DNA of 20,129 nucleotides from CAUPWF01 sp964367905 (GTDB lineage Bacteria; Bacillota; Clostridia; Lachnospirales; Lachnospiraceae). The notes beneath the pieces are model-generated. The model worked only from the letters and a program-made list of their open reading frames with translations, did not search any database and was not told the origin of the DNA. Of the stretch, positions 7,831-17,077 are shown in pieces (position 1 is the stretch's first letter; each line of letters opens with the position of its first letter). Position numbers and translations under genes: made by a program. The stretch lies in assembly GCA_964367905.1 (NCBI GenBank), contig CAYIZP010000047.1, positions 1 to 20,129 on the forward strand, written 5' to 3'.

Positions 7831-7894
7831 TTATCAATAATATATGTTTATCAATTAATCACATTTAATTATTTTACTTTATCAAATTTATAAT
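7831..7894. promoter_or_regulatory. Divergent LysR/YeiH control region with TTATCAA boxes
   Basis: TTATCAA occurs three times, at 7831-7837, 7848-7854 and 7879-7885, in the very A/T-rich gap between the divergent genes. A TATAAT at 7889-7894 is a plausible -10 box for the transporter gene, but no good -35 box precedes it, as expected for an activated promoter. Spacings of 17 and 31 bases could place the boxes on one face of the helix or in two LysR half-sites. Binding is inferred. Confidence 0.45.
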
Positions 7895-7944
7895 GTAAAA
7901 TCAACTATATTAGATAAAATAAGAAAAAAGAAAAGAGGAAACTC

Positions 7945-9075
7945 ATGAATCTCATTGAAAAAACTAAAAAAATATTACCAGGGGTAGCCGTAGCGATTGT
8001 GATTGCGATTATTTCTCAGTTTATTGAGGGAATACTCCCCATTCATCTAATTGGTGGGTCTGTCATCGCTTTATTTATCGGCATAATACTAAACAGCCTA
8101 TTTGATACATCCATCTTAAAGGAAGGTTTAAAATTCACTTCAAAGAAAATACTAAAATTCGCAATCATCTTATTAGGTGCTTCTCTGAGTATCCAAACAA
8201 TCCTTACTGTTGGTTCACTCTCTTTAGCAGTGATGTTTTTTACATTACTTACTTGCTTTGGCGGTGGATATTTTATTGGAAAGGCATTGGGATTAAATTG
8301 GAAACTCTCTAACTTGATATCAGCGGGAACTGGAATCTGTGGAGGTTCTGCAATTGCAGCAATTGCTCCTGTTATTGAGGCCGAAGACCGTGAAATTGCT
8401 TATGCGATGTCTGCAACCTTTATTTTTGACATGATTATGATTGTTGCATTTCCATTTATGGGTTCTCTTCTAGAATTGAATGATATGGCTTATGGATTGT
8501 GGACTGGAACTGCTGTCAATGATACCTCAAGTGTAGTAGCTGCGGGTTATGCCTATAGCGAAGCTGCTGGGGATTTTGCAACCATGGTGAAATTAACTCG
8601 TACACTTTCCATCATTCCTGTTGTACTAGTTTTTGCATATATTAATATCCGAATAAAGCAAAAAGAGCATGTGACAGCTATGCAAACACTCGATCATCTA
8701 AACAATACAGCCGAGAAATATGAAGTAAATCAGTTAGATAAAATGAATGGTAGTAATCCTAAAAATCTTACTCGTAAGGGACGAGAAAAAGCAACAAGTA
8801 AAATCAATTTCTTATCCATCTTCCCATGGTTTATTATTGGATTCGTAGGACTTGCAATTGTAAATAGCTTTGGGATTATACCAGAAGGCATCTCACTAAT
8901 GGCCAAAGAAGGTAGTAAATTCATGATGGTGGCTGCATTAGCTTCGATCGGTCTAAATACAAATTTAAGGGATATGAAAAGTGCTGGATTCGCACCTATG
9001 CTACATGGATTTATCATCTCTGCTCTCGTAGTTATCGTTGCAATCACAGTAGAATGGTGTATGGGAATCGTTTGA
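7945..9075 (+). CDS. YeiH/UPF0324-family membrane transporter (putative sulfate/anion exporter)
   Basis: 376 residues, ATG 7945 behind AGAGGAAAC. About ten membrane helices are visible. Family signatures are 'GTGICGGSAIAAIAPVI' (128-144), with its glycine-rich re-entrant look, and 'WTGTAVNDTSSVVAAG' (186-201). These mark the Cons_hypoth698 (YeiH/YeeE-type 'putative sulfate exporter') family. A hydrophilic loop at about 236-288, rich in charged residues, makes this protein somewhat longer than the roughly 350-residue enterobacterial members. The substrate has not been firmly proven for the family. Divergence from a LysR regulator supports control by that protein. The stop codon sits inside a terminator hairpin. 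Confidence 0.88.
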   Translation: MNLIEKTKKILPGVAVAIVIAIISQFIEGILPIHLIGGSVIALFIGIILNSLFDTSILKEGLKFTSKKILKFAIILLGASLSIQTILTVGSLSLAVMFFTLLTCFGGGYFIGKALGLNWKLSNLISAGTGICGGSAIAAIAPVIEAEDREIAYAMSATFIFDMIMIVAFPFMGSLLELNDMAYGLWTGTAVNDTSSVVAAGYAYSEAAGDFATMVKLTRTLSIIPVVLVFAYINIRIKQKEHVTAMQTLDHLNNTAEKYEVNQLDKMNGSNPKNLTRKGREKATSKINFLSIFPWFIIGFVGLAIVNSFGIIPEGISLMAKEGSKFMMVAALASIGLNTNLRDMKSAGFAPMLHGFIISALVVIVAITVEWCMGIV

Positions 9076-9088
9076 TTCCCATACACCA
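9055..9088. terminator. Terminator hairpin spanning the transporter stop codon
   Basis: TGGTGTATGGGAATC (9055-9069) pairs perfectly with 9074-9088 around a four-base loop. The TGA stop (9073-9075) is in the loop-proximal arm. A T-run follows at about 9108-9115, not directly after the stem. It also lies downstream of the convergent permease gene, so it may stop transcription from both sides. Confidence 0.65.
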
Positions 9089-9141
9089 CATATCTTGTTC
9101 TGATTAAATTTTTTTATCATATAGTCTAGCAGCATTCAATA

Positions 9142-10020
9142 CTACAAGAACATATCTATCTTCTTACTCCCTACATACACCACAACTCCAGCCAATACAA
9201 CCAGACCAGCTCCCAATATTGATGTCACTGCAACTGCTTCTCCTAGGACGATAGCTCCCAATATCATAGAGAAGATGATCCCAAAATAATTGAAGACACT
9301 CACCTCTGACGCCTGTGCCACTGCATAGGATTTTGTCATAAATATCTGTCCACCTGCTGCAAAGGATCCGATTCCAATCAACATACCAAATTCCATCAAT
9401 GTTGGAGGAGTAAATTGCCCTGTGGTCACCATAATAATTGCCGATAACACCGTAGATGTAATGGAAAAAAAGAATACGATGACCCAAGGTCTTTCTTTCG
9501 TTCTCAATATACTAACAAACGTATATGCAACCCCTGCAAACATGGTCGAAGCAAACGCAACTGCTAGAGGAATTATATCGGAATTCATCTGTGTCCCTGC
9601 AACAAGGATTAGCCCCAGAAACGCAATCAATACGGAAGCATATTTATACATTTGAATCTTTTCTTTGAGAAATATCCCTGCTAAGATAATGGTAACAAAG
9701 GGAGTCATCTTAAGAATAATCGTTACATCCCCTTGATTTCCATTTCCACTCGCAAAAAACAAGGTAATCATCCCAGCATAACCGAATAAGGAGCGAAATA
9801 ATAGCAAGCTTCTATTCTCTCTATCTCCCCAAACCTTCAATTTCTCCTTCTTTATAAAAAACAAGGCAATAAAAGTCGCAACAAGATTCCGAAACAATAA
9901 TTGCTCAAATAGAGGAATCCTGTCCGCTGTTTTTGCTATCAGGATTTGCATGACTGCAAACATAAGGGCGGAGACAATCATAAATATTGCTCCTTTTTTC
10001 AAATTATTATTCACATCCAT
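9142..10020 (-). CDS. DMT-superfamily permease with two EamA domains
   Basis: 292 residues with about ten hydrophobic helices in two homologous halves (about 9-138 and 150-286). The first half includes 'FRNLVATFIALFF' and 'LKMTPFVTIILAGIFLKEKI'. The second includes 'VFNYFGIIFSMILGAIVLGEA'; the 'P/YF..I....GAIVLGE' pattern is typical of EamA exporters. The family exports metabolites such as amino acids, often with unknown substrate. The start is uncertain: ATG 10020 abuts AGAAGGAG, while GTG 10014 has better spacing. It follows ddh by about 58 bases on the same strand with no terminator seen, so a two-gene operon is likely and a substrate related to lysine or diaminopimelate metabolism is possible (inference). 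Confidence 0.85.
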   Translation of the reverse strand: MDVNNNLKKGAIFMIVSALMFAVMQILIAKTADRIPLFEQLLFRNLVATFIALFFIKKEKLKVWGDRENRSLLLFRSLFGYAGMITLFFASGNGNQGDVTIILKMTPFVTIILAGIFLKEKIQMYKYASVLIAFLGLILVAGTQMNSDIIPLAVAFASTMFAGVAYTFVSILRTKERPWVIVFFFSITSTVLSAIIMVTTGQFTPPTLMEFGMLIGIGSFAAGGQIFMTKSYAVAQASEVSVFNYFGIIFSMILGAIVLGEAVAVTSILGAGLVVLAGVVVYVGSKKIDMFL

Positions 10021-10078
10021 CTCCTTCTAGCTTTATTAATTTCATCTTTTTTTATCTATCATGTCAAGAAATAAAATA

Positions 10079-11065
10079 TTACAACAACTCTTTGCGCAGT
10101 TGCTCATTGCTCTGATTAGATAAGTATGCAGGTGGAATGTCAAATATCGTCTTGCATCCACTCTGCGACTCTTGATTCATACGGTATGCTGCTCTTGCAT
10201 AGGCCACCATTACACTAGAAGTAAACTCTGGGTTTGAGTCTAGTTTTAAGCTATACTCAATTACATGCTTATTCTCACTATTAAACCCAGTGTTTCCACT
10301 ACGAATCACGAATCCCCCATGTGGAATTCCTGCATGCTCTCTCGCAAGCTCCTCCTCTGTGATAAAGTGTACCGTTGTGTCATAGTCTGCAAAATAATTC
10401 GGCATCGTCACAATCTCGTTCTCGATAGTTGACTTATCTGCATCTGGTGCTACAACTACATAACACTCTCTCGTATGTTTCTGACGTGTAGAAAGTTCCG
10501 GATTACTTCCGCTTCTCACTGCCTCTAGCGCTGATTCGACAGGTATTGTGTACTGGCGAGCATCAACCACTCCCTCGATTCTTCGAATAGCATCTGAATG
10601 ACCTTGACTTACACCCTTGCCCCAAAATGTGTAGTCAGCTCCACTTGGCATAATTGCATTCGCATATAAACGGTTGATTGAAAACATTCCTGGATCCCAG
10701 CCAATAGAGATAATTCCCACTTTATTTCCTTTTTTTGCTGCAGCATCTACGACAGCGAAATGTTCATTCACCTTTGCATGGGTATCAAAACTATCAACTA
10801 CATTGAAGTATTGAGCAAATTCAGGTGTTTGTACTGGAAGGTCTGTTGCACTTCCACCGCATAAAATCATAACATCAATCTCATCTTTCATCTCTACTGC
10901 CTTATCCATCGCACAAACCTTCACTCCAGGTGTAAGTAATGTCAAAGTAGAAGGATCTCTTCTCGTAAATACAGCTACAAGCTCCATGTCTGAATTATGT
11001 TGCATGGCACATTCAACTCCGCGCCCAAGGTTTCCATAACCAATAATACCAATTCTAATCTTCAT
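10079..11065 (-). CDS. ddh: meso-Diaminopimelate D-dehydrogenase
   Basis: 328 residues from ATG 11065, preceded by AAGGAG nine bases upstream; an earlier in-frame ATG at 11092 has no such site. The enzyme (EC 1.4.1.16) makes meso-diaminopimelate from tetrahydrodipicolinate, ammonia and NADPH in one step, feeding lysine and peptidoglycan synthesis in the cytosol. The sequence shows the Rossmann motif 'GIIGYGNLGRGVE' (6-18), 'CGGSATDLP' (69-77), 'VVDSFDTH' (89-96), the substrate-loop motif 'IGWDPGMFSINRL' (121-133) and 'GKGVSQGHSDAIRRI' (149-163), all characteristic of the family. Length matches known members (about 320-330). It has its own promoter and probably shares a transcript with the downstream permease. 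Confidence 0.96.
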   Translation of the reverse strand: MKIRIGIIGYGNLGRGVECAMQHNSDMELVAVFTRRDPSTLTLLTPGVKVCAMDKAVEMKDEIDVMILCGGSATDLPVQTPEFAQYFNVVDSFDTHAKVNEHFAVVDAAAKKGNKVGIISIGWDPGMFSINRLYANAIMPSGADYTFWGKGVSQGHSDAIRRIEGVVDARQYTIPVESALEAVRSGSNPELSTRQKHTRECYVVVAPDADKSTIENEIVTMPNYFADYDTTVHFITEEELAREHAGIPHGGFVIRSGNTGFNSENKHVIEYSLKLDSNPEFTSSVMVAYARAAYRMNQESQSGCKTIFDIPPAYLSNQSNEQLRKELL

Positions 11066-11099
11066 TTTAATTTTCTCCTTATTGTCTTTCAATGTCTTA

Positions 11100-11128
11100 A
11101 TTATAAGTTATTCAAACTATTTAGGCAA
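11100..11128 (-). promoter_or_regulatory. Promoter of ddh
   Basis: On the minus strand, TTGCCT (11128-11123) and a consensus TATAAT (11105-11100) are spaced by 17 bases, about 35 bases before the ddh start. The short leader leaves no space for a lysine riboswitch. Confidence 0.72.
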
Positions 11129-11144
11129 TCATATTTTAGGATTG

Positions 11145-12591
11145 TCATAGCAATTTATTAGAAAGTTTCCGTGAAATCTTCCACCCCAATGCTTTTCTAG
11201 GCATATTCCAGAAATTCTGATAAATCCCCTCCTGCTCAATTAATTCATCATGATGGCCTTTTTGTACAATATGTTTATTATCTACCACTAATATCTGATC
11301 CGCGTTTTTCACCGTTTGTAGCTTATGCGCAATCATAATGATTGTCTTGTTATGTGTAAGTTCGTTTATTGCAGTAATAAGTTCATGTTCATTCTCTGGA
11401 TCAACGCTTGATGTCGCTTCATCCAAGATAACAATCGATGCATCCTTCAACATTGCACGTGCTATGGAAATTCGTTGTTTTTCTCCCCCTGATAATGTGG
11501 CACCACTTTCACCAATCATTGTTTTGTACCCATCTGGCAATGCCATAATAAAATCATGACAACAAGCACGCTTTGCGGCATGTATCACATCTTCTTCTGT
11601 GATATTTTGTGCTCCAAACTTTATATTATTCTCAGTTGTGTCTGCGAAAAGATAGACATTTTGGAAAACCATGCTTATATTTTTCATTAAACTATCAAGG
11701 CTATATTCTCTTATGTCTATGCCCCCGATTGTTATCTTCCCGCTATCCACATCCCAAAATCTTGCAATTAAATTACACATTGTAGACTTCCCACTTCCCG
11801 ATGGTCCAATAATTGCTGTTGTTGTTTTTTCTGGAATTGAAAAACTTACATCCTCAAGAATTTTTCTTGTATCGTAAGAAAAACTCACATCCTCAAATAT
11901 AATTTCGCTTGAAATCGGAGTTATGTCCACATTTTTTTCATCCATTATAGGAGTATTGTCCACCGAATTTGCAGTATCAATTGAGGATGCGAGCATCTGG
12001 AGCATTGTCACCTGACTTCCAGCACTTTCAAGTCCTTGGAACATTAAGAATGAGTAGATAACAAACATAGCCGCAAGTCCTATAGAAAAAACTCCATTTA
12101 AGTAAAAATAAATGATCATTTCTAAAAATCAAAAGCCAAAATACCAATGTAATACTGTTAATAAAACCTCCAACTACATTAACCAACACGATTGGAGCAT
12201 TGTTTTCTACATCACTTAACGTTGTGGTTAGTATCCCTGTAAGTTTACCTGTGTTAGACTTGTTAAAATACCCCATAGGCATATATCTCAACCTATCTCC
12301 AATGCGAATTCTCTTTTGTGCCACCATTCTATAGCCAACCTCTGTCTGCATATTCATGGAGAAATTAGAAACAACCACTCTACCGATTATAGAAACCAAC
12401 ATAATCCCAAAAGCCATGATTGCCGTTTGGTAACTTGCATTATCAGATGAGAGTGCCACAATAACAAGATAGAGTGCCATAAATTGAAAGGAAGCAAAAA
12501 CTCCGTTTATAAGACTGAATAGAATCGATTTCCTAAGTTTATCTTTTAATTCACCCGAAAACAAATATATCTTTTTAATTGTTGCATACAT
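11145..12591 (-). pseudogene. ABC exporter half (second of decayed pair) with internal deletion and frameshift
   Basis: The 5' part (ATG 12591, GGGAGGG upstream) encodes an exporter transmembrane domain to 'INSITLVFWLLIF', then runs out of frame. The 3' part, in another frame, resumes at 'IIYFYLNGVFSIG' and contains a complete ATPase: Walker A GPSGSGKST, Q-loop 'MVFQNVYLF', signature LSGGEKQR, Walker B 'IVILDEATS' and the switch His in 'AHKLQ'. Compared with the intact homologue at 17078-18892, about 110 residues of the membrane domain are missing between the parts. The join lies near 12115-12125. The deletion changed the frame, so no full-length product is possible. The ATPase half could only be made from an internal start. 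The gene follows its partner pseudogene by 13 bases. Confidence 0.85.
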
Positions 12592-12604
12592 TCCTAAGCC
12601 CTCC

Positions 12605-14177
12605 CTAAACTGTATCTATTGTGCCGACATGTGCCTGCCACATATTAAAATAAAGGGGACATTTTAATAAGAGCTCCTCATGAGTTCCCTGGTTTTCTAT
12701 CTCACCTTTGTTTACAACCACAATCTTATTCGCATGGGTAATCGTCGATAATCTATGGACAATCACAATTAGAGTTTTGCCTTTTGTAAGCTCTGCAAGA
12801 ACTGTTTGGATAATTGCTTCGTTTTTAGGATCTATGTAAGCAGTAGCCTCATCTAAAATAACAATCGGTGCATCTTTTAACATCGCTCTCGCTATTGCTA
12901 TCCGCTGTCTCTCCCCTCCTGATAAGTGAGAACCTCCACTACCAACTTTCGTATCATATCCATTTTGCAAGTTTCTTATGAATTCGTCACAACCACTTTT
13001 TTTGCAGCATTTATTACTTCATCATCACTTGCATTTTGATTTCCTATCCGAATATTCTCCATAATTGCACGGTTAAACAGAAAATTATCTTGCGAAACAT
13101 AGGATATCTCTTTTGCAATTTGTTCTAAATGGATATCTTCCAATTTGTGACCACCTATGGAAATAACCCCTTCATCGGCCTGCCAATAACTTGCAATCAG
13201 TTTTTCTATGGTGGATTTACCACTCCCCATCAAGTCAACATTGTTATCACGATGTACAAGTTCTTTTTCTTCTAAAACACTGTATACTTCTCCCGTGAAA
13301 TCAGAAAGCATACCAAGCGAATTCATAAAAGTGAAGCTTTCCATTATGGATGTTACAAGTGCTATCCCAAATATGATTGTTGAGATAAAAGCATATGTGG
13401 TAAGATTCTCCGTTTGCCACATAATTAAACCAACTGGTAGAATACCTATAAGAACAGATGGCAATACCGCATTGTATGAGCACATCATTTTCTGCGACTC
13501 TTTCATCCAGTCAATGAAGAATTTTGAACTTTCATTCACCGATTGAGAATATTTCTGATATGACCCTGCAGACATACTAAATGCCTTGATCACTTCGATT
13601 CCGCTTACATATTCAATCATTGCGCTTGTCATTCTGCCTATTGTAGCTATTGCCACTTTCCCCTTTTCTGCAAAACCGCGCATACCAACAGCCATAATCA
13701 CGATAGCAATGATAACCGTTACAAGTGACAATAGTGCCATGATAGGGTTTAAGATTAAGAGATACACTACAATTGCAATTGGAATTAAGATATTTGCCGT
13801 CATTTCAGAGAATAAGTGTGCTAGAGGCACTTCAAGTGCCTCTACTTTATCTACAATAATGGTTTTATACACTCCTGTCGGCGTATCAATTATCGTCCCC
13901 ATCGGAACTTTTGTTAGTTTTTGCACTAGCTTTTTTCTCAAATCTCGCAGGGTATTGTAAGCGGCTGCATGGGAAATAGAAGTTGAAATATTGCTAAAAA
14001 CAACTTTTCCCACATATCCAAGCAATGCAATAGCGCATAAAATGAGGTATTTATCAAAATCTGTTTCCTACTCAAAAATATTCATTGTTATATTTACTAC
14101 ACAAAAATAAGGTATTAGCTGACAAGCGATTGCGATTATTTCAAGAATAATGCTCAAGATCAGCTTCCCTTGATATG
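12605..14177 (-). pseudogene. ABC exporter half (first of decayed pair) with four lesions
   Basis: Homology begins at 'AKPYQGKLILS' (near 14180), fused to an ECF ATPase stub, so the start codon and extreme N-terminus are lost. An in-frame TAG lies at 14068-14070 in 'NIFE*ETDFDKY'. The membrane domain then reads openly to 'HRDNNVDL', where it jumps in frame into 'GSGKST' near 13228-13234, losing about 45 residues before the Walker A motif. A run of seven A's (12997-13003 on this strand) breaks the frame between 'INAAKK' and 'SGCDEFIRNLQNGYD'. The last part has LSGGERQR and Walker B 'IVILDEATA'. The four independent lesions show a dead gene, older in decay than its neighbours to the right. Confidence 0.88.
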
Positions 14178-14396
14178 GTTTTGCCCATTGCCACCTATAA
14201 TTGCCGTTACTTTGGTATCATTAACAATTACCTCCTCTATATCAAGTGCTCTTACATTACTGTTTTTATATTGAAAACTCAGATTTTTCACTTTCCAATT
14301 TTCTTCGCTTGGATTAGTCTCTTTTGCTTCTATGAGCGAAAGCCCCTCTAGAGTACACGGACGAAGTCCCATGTTGCGGCGAACATCTTCTGACAT
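14178..14396 (-). pseudogene. Stub of a two-domain ECF-type ATPase, cut at Walker A
   Basis: The readable part is 'MGLRPCTLEGLSLIEAKETN', then 'WKVKNLSFQYKNSNVRALDIEEVIVND', then 'TAIIGGNGQ'. This matches the linker and beginning of the second ATPase domain of CbiO/EcfA-like double ABC proteins that drive ECF importers. The frame runs straight from the first Walker A residues into the neighbouring exporter gene and stops at 14160. Both the first ATPase domain and the rest of the second are missing. In related bacteria such ATPases precede paired ABC exporters and follow an AraC regulator (recalled gene order, not checked). Confidence 0.7.
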
Positions 14397-14627
14397 CCCT
14401 CTGAATTAAATATTTTAGAGATGGTAAAAGAATTAGAAGTTCCAGTTACTTTCATTTCGGGCAAGCATGATCTAAGTACCCCACTTGTATTAGTGGAGAA
14501 ATTCTTTCAAAATCTTGCTGCTCCTCAAAAGAATCTGATCATTTTGGAAGATTCAGCACATATGCCACAACTTGAAAATTTTGAGGAATTTAATGAAATC
14601 ATTGTTAAAATCAAAACATCACGCTAA
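14397..14627 (+). pseudogene. 3' remnant of an alpha/beta hydrolase
   Basis: The open frame from about 14397 to the TAA at 14625-14627 encodes 'SELNILEMVKELEVPVTF', 'ISGKHDLSTP' and 'LIILEDSAHMPQLENFEEF'. This is the C-terminal quarter of a proline-iminopeptidase-like hydrolase, with the acid residue (GKHD) and catalytic His (SAHMP) still present. The nucleophile half is missing, and the sequence changes abruptly to the opposite-strand ECF ATPase stub near 14397. There is no ribosome site before the internal ATG at 14421. It is not a copy of the hydrolase at 14685-15527, whose C-terminus differs. Confidence 0.72.
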
Positions 14628-14684
14628 ATTTTGTTTTTATTGTCTGCACTACATGATTCATCGCAATGATCGGATGATATGATA

Positions 14685-15527
14685 TCAAATGATGACAAAC
14701 TCACAAATCTCATCTGCTATCCTCTCGCTTTCGAATATATGCACAAAATGAGAACAGTTTAGATGAATCACTTTTGGACGATGTAACTTGCTCACAATCT
14801 CATCATATATTTTTAAGTACAATGTTTTTTCAATCCCTGTCTCTTCTCCATTAGAAACAAATATGAGCATAGGCACTTGTGGCACTGGTAGGGACATGAC
14901 TGTTTCTATATTATCTTTTAGATGGATTCCCTCATTTATCATATCCTTGCTCATTATTTTTTCAAAAAATAGTTCTTGATACAACACCTTTTCTTCTTCG
15001 CTTAACTTGCCATACTTCATCGTTTCATTTTCTGCAAGTCTCGGAAATAAGCGTGCCCATTTACTACGCATAAAGACTCCTGAAAGCTTCAGAAATGGAA
15101 CACTGTATTTGAATTCCTTCATCGTTTCAGAAAATGACATATCAAGTCCGATCAGACCACTCACTTCCTCTGGGTGTCTATCAATCCAATAAAGTGCTTC
15201 TAACCCTGATAGCGATAGCGGACAAAGAATATAGGGTGGATGAATTTCACATTCTTTTAATGAAAGTCTTAATTGCCTAACCACGGTATCCACATCTCTC
15301 GGTGAATCACTAATTGGGCTAAATCCATATCCCGGTTTTTCAATTACCACTACCTTGAATTTAACTACTAGCTTGGTATATAGCAACTTAAAATCTAATA
15401 TCGGAGAACAGCTTCCGAATCCTGCCATTAATATAAGCGTATGTTCCCCTGTCCCTTGTGTGAATATATTTATTTCAACATCTTCTATTTTTATTTTTTC
15501 TCCCATATGCCTTGTTTCCATACTCAC
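14685..15527 (-). CDS. Alpha/beta hydrolase, substrate unknown
   Basis: 280 residues. The start is GTG 15527 with GGGGAGG ten bases upstream; an ATG at 15521 is an alternative. The fold is clear: 'HTLILMAGFGSCSP' (29-42) is the oxyanion strand-loop, and 'VIEKPGYGFSPIS' (61-73) is the usual 'D.PG.G.S' region. The nucleophile elbow reads PLSLSG with Ser105, instead of the common GxSxG, and the catalytic His is probably His260 in 'NCSHFVHIFE'. The expected acid around 'LIFVSNGEE' (221-229) is not a clear Asp; a Glu may serve. It sits 18 bases after the exporter pseudogene and so belongs to that operon. Hydrolases beside such exporters may process or detoxify the exported compound, but nothing here shows the substrate. 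Confidence 0.8.
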   Translation of the reverse strand: MSMETRHMGEKIKIEDVEINIFTQGTGEHTLILMAGFGSCSPILDFKLLYTKLVVKFKVVVIEKPGYGFSPISDSPRDVDTVVRQLRLSLKECEIHPPYILCPLSLSGLEALYWIDRHPEEVSGLIGLDMSFSETMKEFKYSVPFLKLSGVFMRSKWARLFPRLAENETMKYGKLSEEEKVLYQELFFEKIMSKDMINEGIHLKDNIETVMSLPVPQVPMLIFVSNGEETGIEKTLYLKIYDEIVSKLHRPKVIHLNCSHFVHIFESERIADEICEFVII

Positions 15528-15544
15528 TTTTTCATTGCCTCCCC

Positions 15545-17076
15545 TTAAAATTTAAATTCCATTGCTTGTGATTGAATCCTCCAAAGTTTCTCATAGACTC
15601 CATCTAATTCCAGTAATTGTGTATGTGTTCCACTCTCCGATATCTGACCGTCCTCTACTACAAGAATTTGGTCTGCATTTTGTATGGTCTTTAATCGATG
15701 TGCAATCATCACAACCGTTTTATCCTTCACTAGTTCTGATATCGCCTGCTTAACTTGTACCTCATTTCTCGCATCTAAACTTGCCGTTGGCTCATCCAAT
15801 AATAGGATTGGAGCATTTTTAAGGATTGCTCTCGCAATCGATATTCGCTGCTTTTCGCCCCCAGATAGAGTAGCACCCCCCTCTCCAATCACTGTATCAT
15901 ATCCTTCTGGTAACTTCATGATGAATTCATGGCACTGTGCTTGTTTCGCTACTTTTATAACTTCTTCTTCACTGATTCCTGTTCGTCTGAATGTGATATT
16001 CTCACGTACTGTCTCATGGAAGAGATATACGTCTTGTAGTACCATAGAGATATTCTCTAACCATTTCTCTTGATTTGATTTTTTTAGTTCTGTGTTTCCA
16101 TAAGATTATCCCCTTCCATTGCCTTTTCCTGCATTACCTTGTCTATTCTCGTTGCACATACATAATGAATCCTTAGGACAACCGTATATCTGATATAGGT
16201 CAATATCGGAATGAGTATTTTCGTGCTTATAATGATAATGCTTAGATATTCTGCAATTTCTAATTGTCCACCCAGCGCTAGATATGCTCCAAAAAAACAT
16301 ACGATAGGCAATGCCAAATTCGCTACCGAACAAGCTACATTCACCAAGGTTCCTACAAAGCTCTCTGTATGTCTGCTTGTCATTACCACGTTATCATATG
16401 CTTTTCTTAGATTGTCAAACCCTCTCCCTGTCTGATTATAAGATTTTAATACTTTCATTCCTTGAAGATATTCATTCAGATAGGTAGCTGCTGTATCCTT
16501 AGCATCTACCGTAATTTCAGTGAGTTTTCCTGTCATTTTAGTCGAAAGGATGATCATAATGACTGCAATTACTACTGAAATATAAAAAGCTACCGCCATG
16601 GTTGGATTGTAAATGATAAAAAACACCGAAGTCATAAGACAGCTGAATATGACACTAAATATACCAGTGAACATTCCTACCATGCTTTGTTCTATTGCTA
16701 GAAAATCCGTTGTAAACGTATTGATTAATTCGCCCGAACGTTTCTTCTGAAAATACCCTAGAGGCAATGTACGCAGCTTATGCATAAAGCGTTTCTTATT
16801 CTCTGCACAGTTGAGTGCTGCTGGCAAAAAAGTATTCAAATGCGCTTGAATTGAAATCATCGCTTGTAGAAAAAATAATCCGCCTAGCACTCCCGACACA
16901 ATCCAAAGTGAATCTAACTCGATGCTACCATAGAATGAAGACACCAAAAACTCTATTGCAAATAAGATCGCAATAGACGGAAATATCATAAATAAATTCT
17001 CAATTGTTAGCCAGACCACAGGTCTTATCATCTGGCCTGGTTTCCCACAAGTAAATCTTCGAATCATCTCACTCAT
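15545..17076 (-). pseudogene. ABC exporter half (second of right-hand pair), Walker A deleted and frame shifted
   Basis: The 5' part starts at ATG 17076, one base after the previous stop, with GGAGAGG upstream. It encodes a normal six-helix exporter domain ending 'RIDKVMQEKAMEGDNLMETQN' at a stop near 16084. The rest of the ATPase continues in another frame from about 'ELKKSNQEKWLENISMVLQDVYLF', with signature LSGGEKQR, Walker B 'ILLLDEPTA' and 'AHRLKT' intact. Alignment to the intact partner shows about 73 missing residues covering the first ATPase strands and Walker A. No other lesion is visible, so the damage looks recent. Separate production of the C-terminal piece from ATG 16045 is possible, but it could not bind ATP normally. 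Confidence 0.83.
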
Positions 17077-17077
17077 A

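Noticed and set aside
8730..9089. Minus-strand frame opposite the YeiH-type transporter
   Set aside because: It overlaps the conserved C-terminal half of the transporter and the terminator; no supporting signal.
11066..11144. Lysine riboswitch upstream of ddh
   Set aside because: The promoter lies so close to the start that the leader is only about 30 bases, far too short.
12028..12119. Two overlapping genes at the middle of the left-hand exporter
   Set aside because: The overlap is a product of a deletion-induced frameshift; the two proteins align to one exporter with a gap.
15545..16045. A separate small ABC ATPase gene
   Set aside because: It begins in the middle of an ATPase domain, lacks Walker A and has no good ribosome site; it is the 3' part of the broken exporter half.
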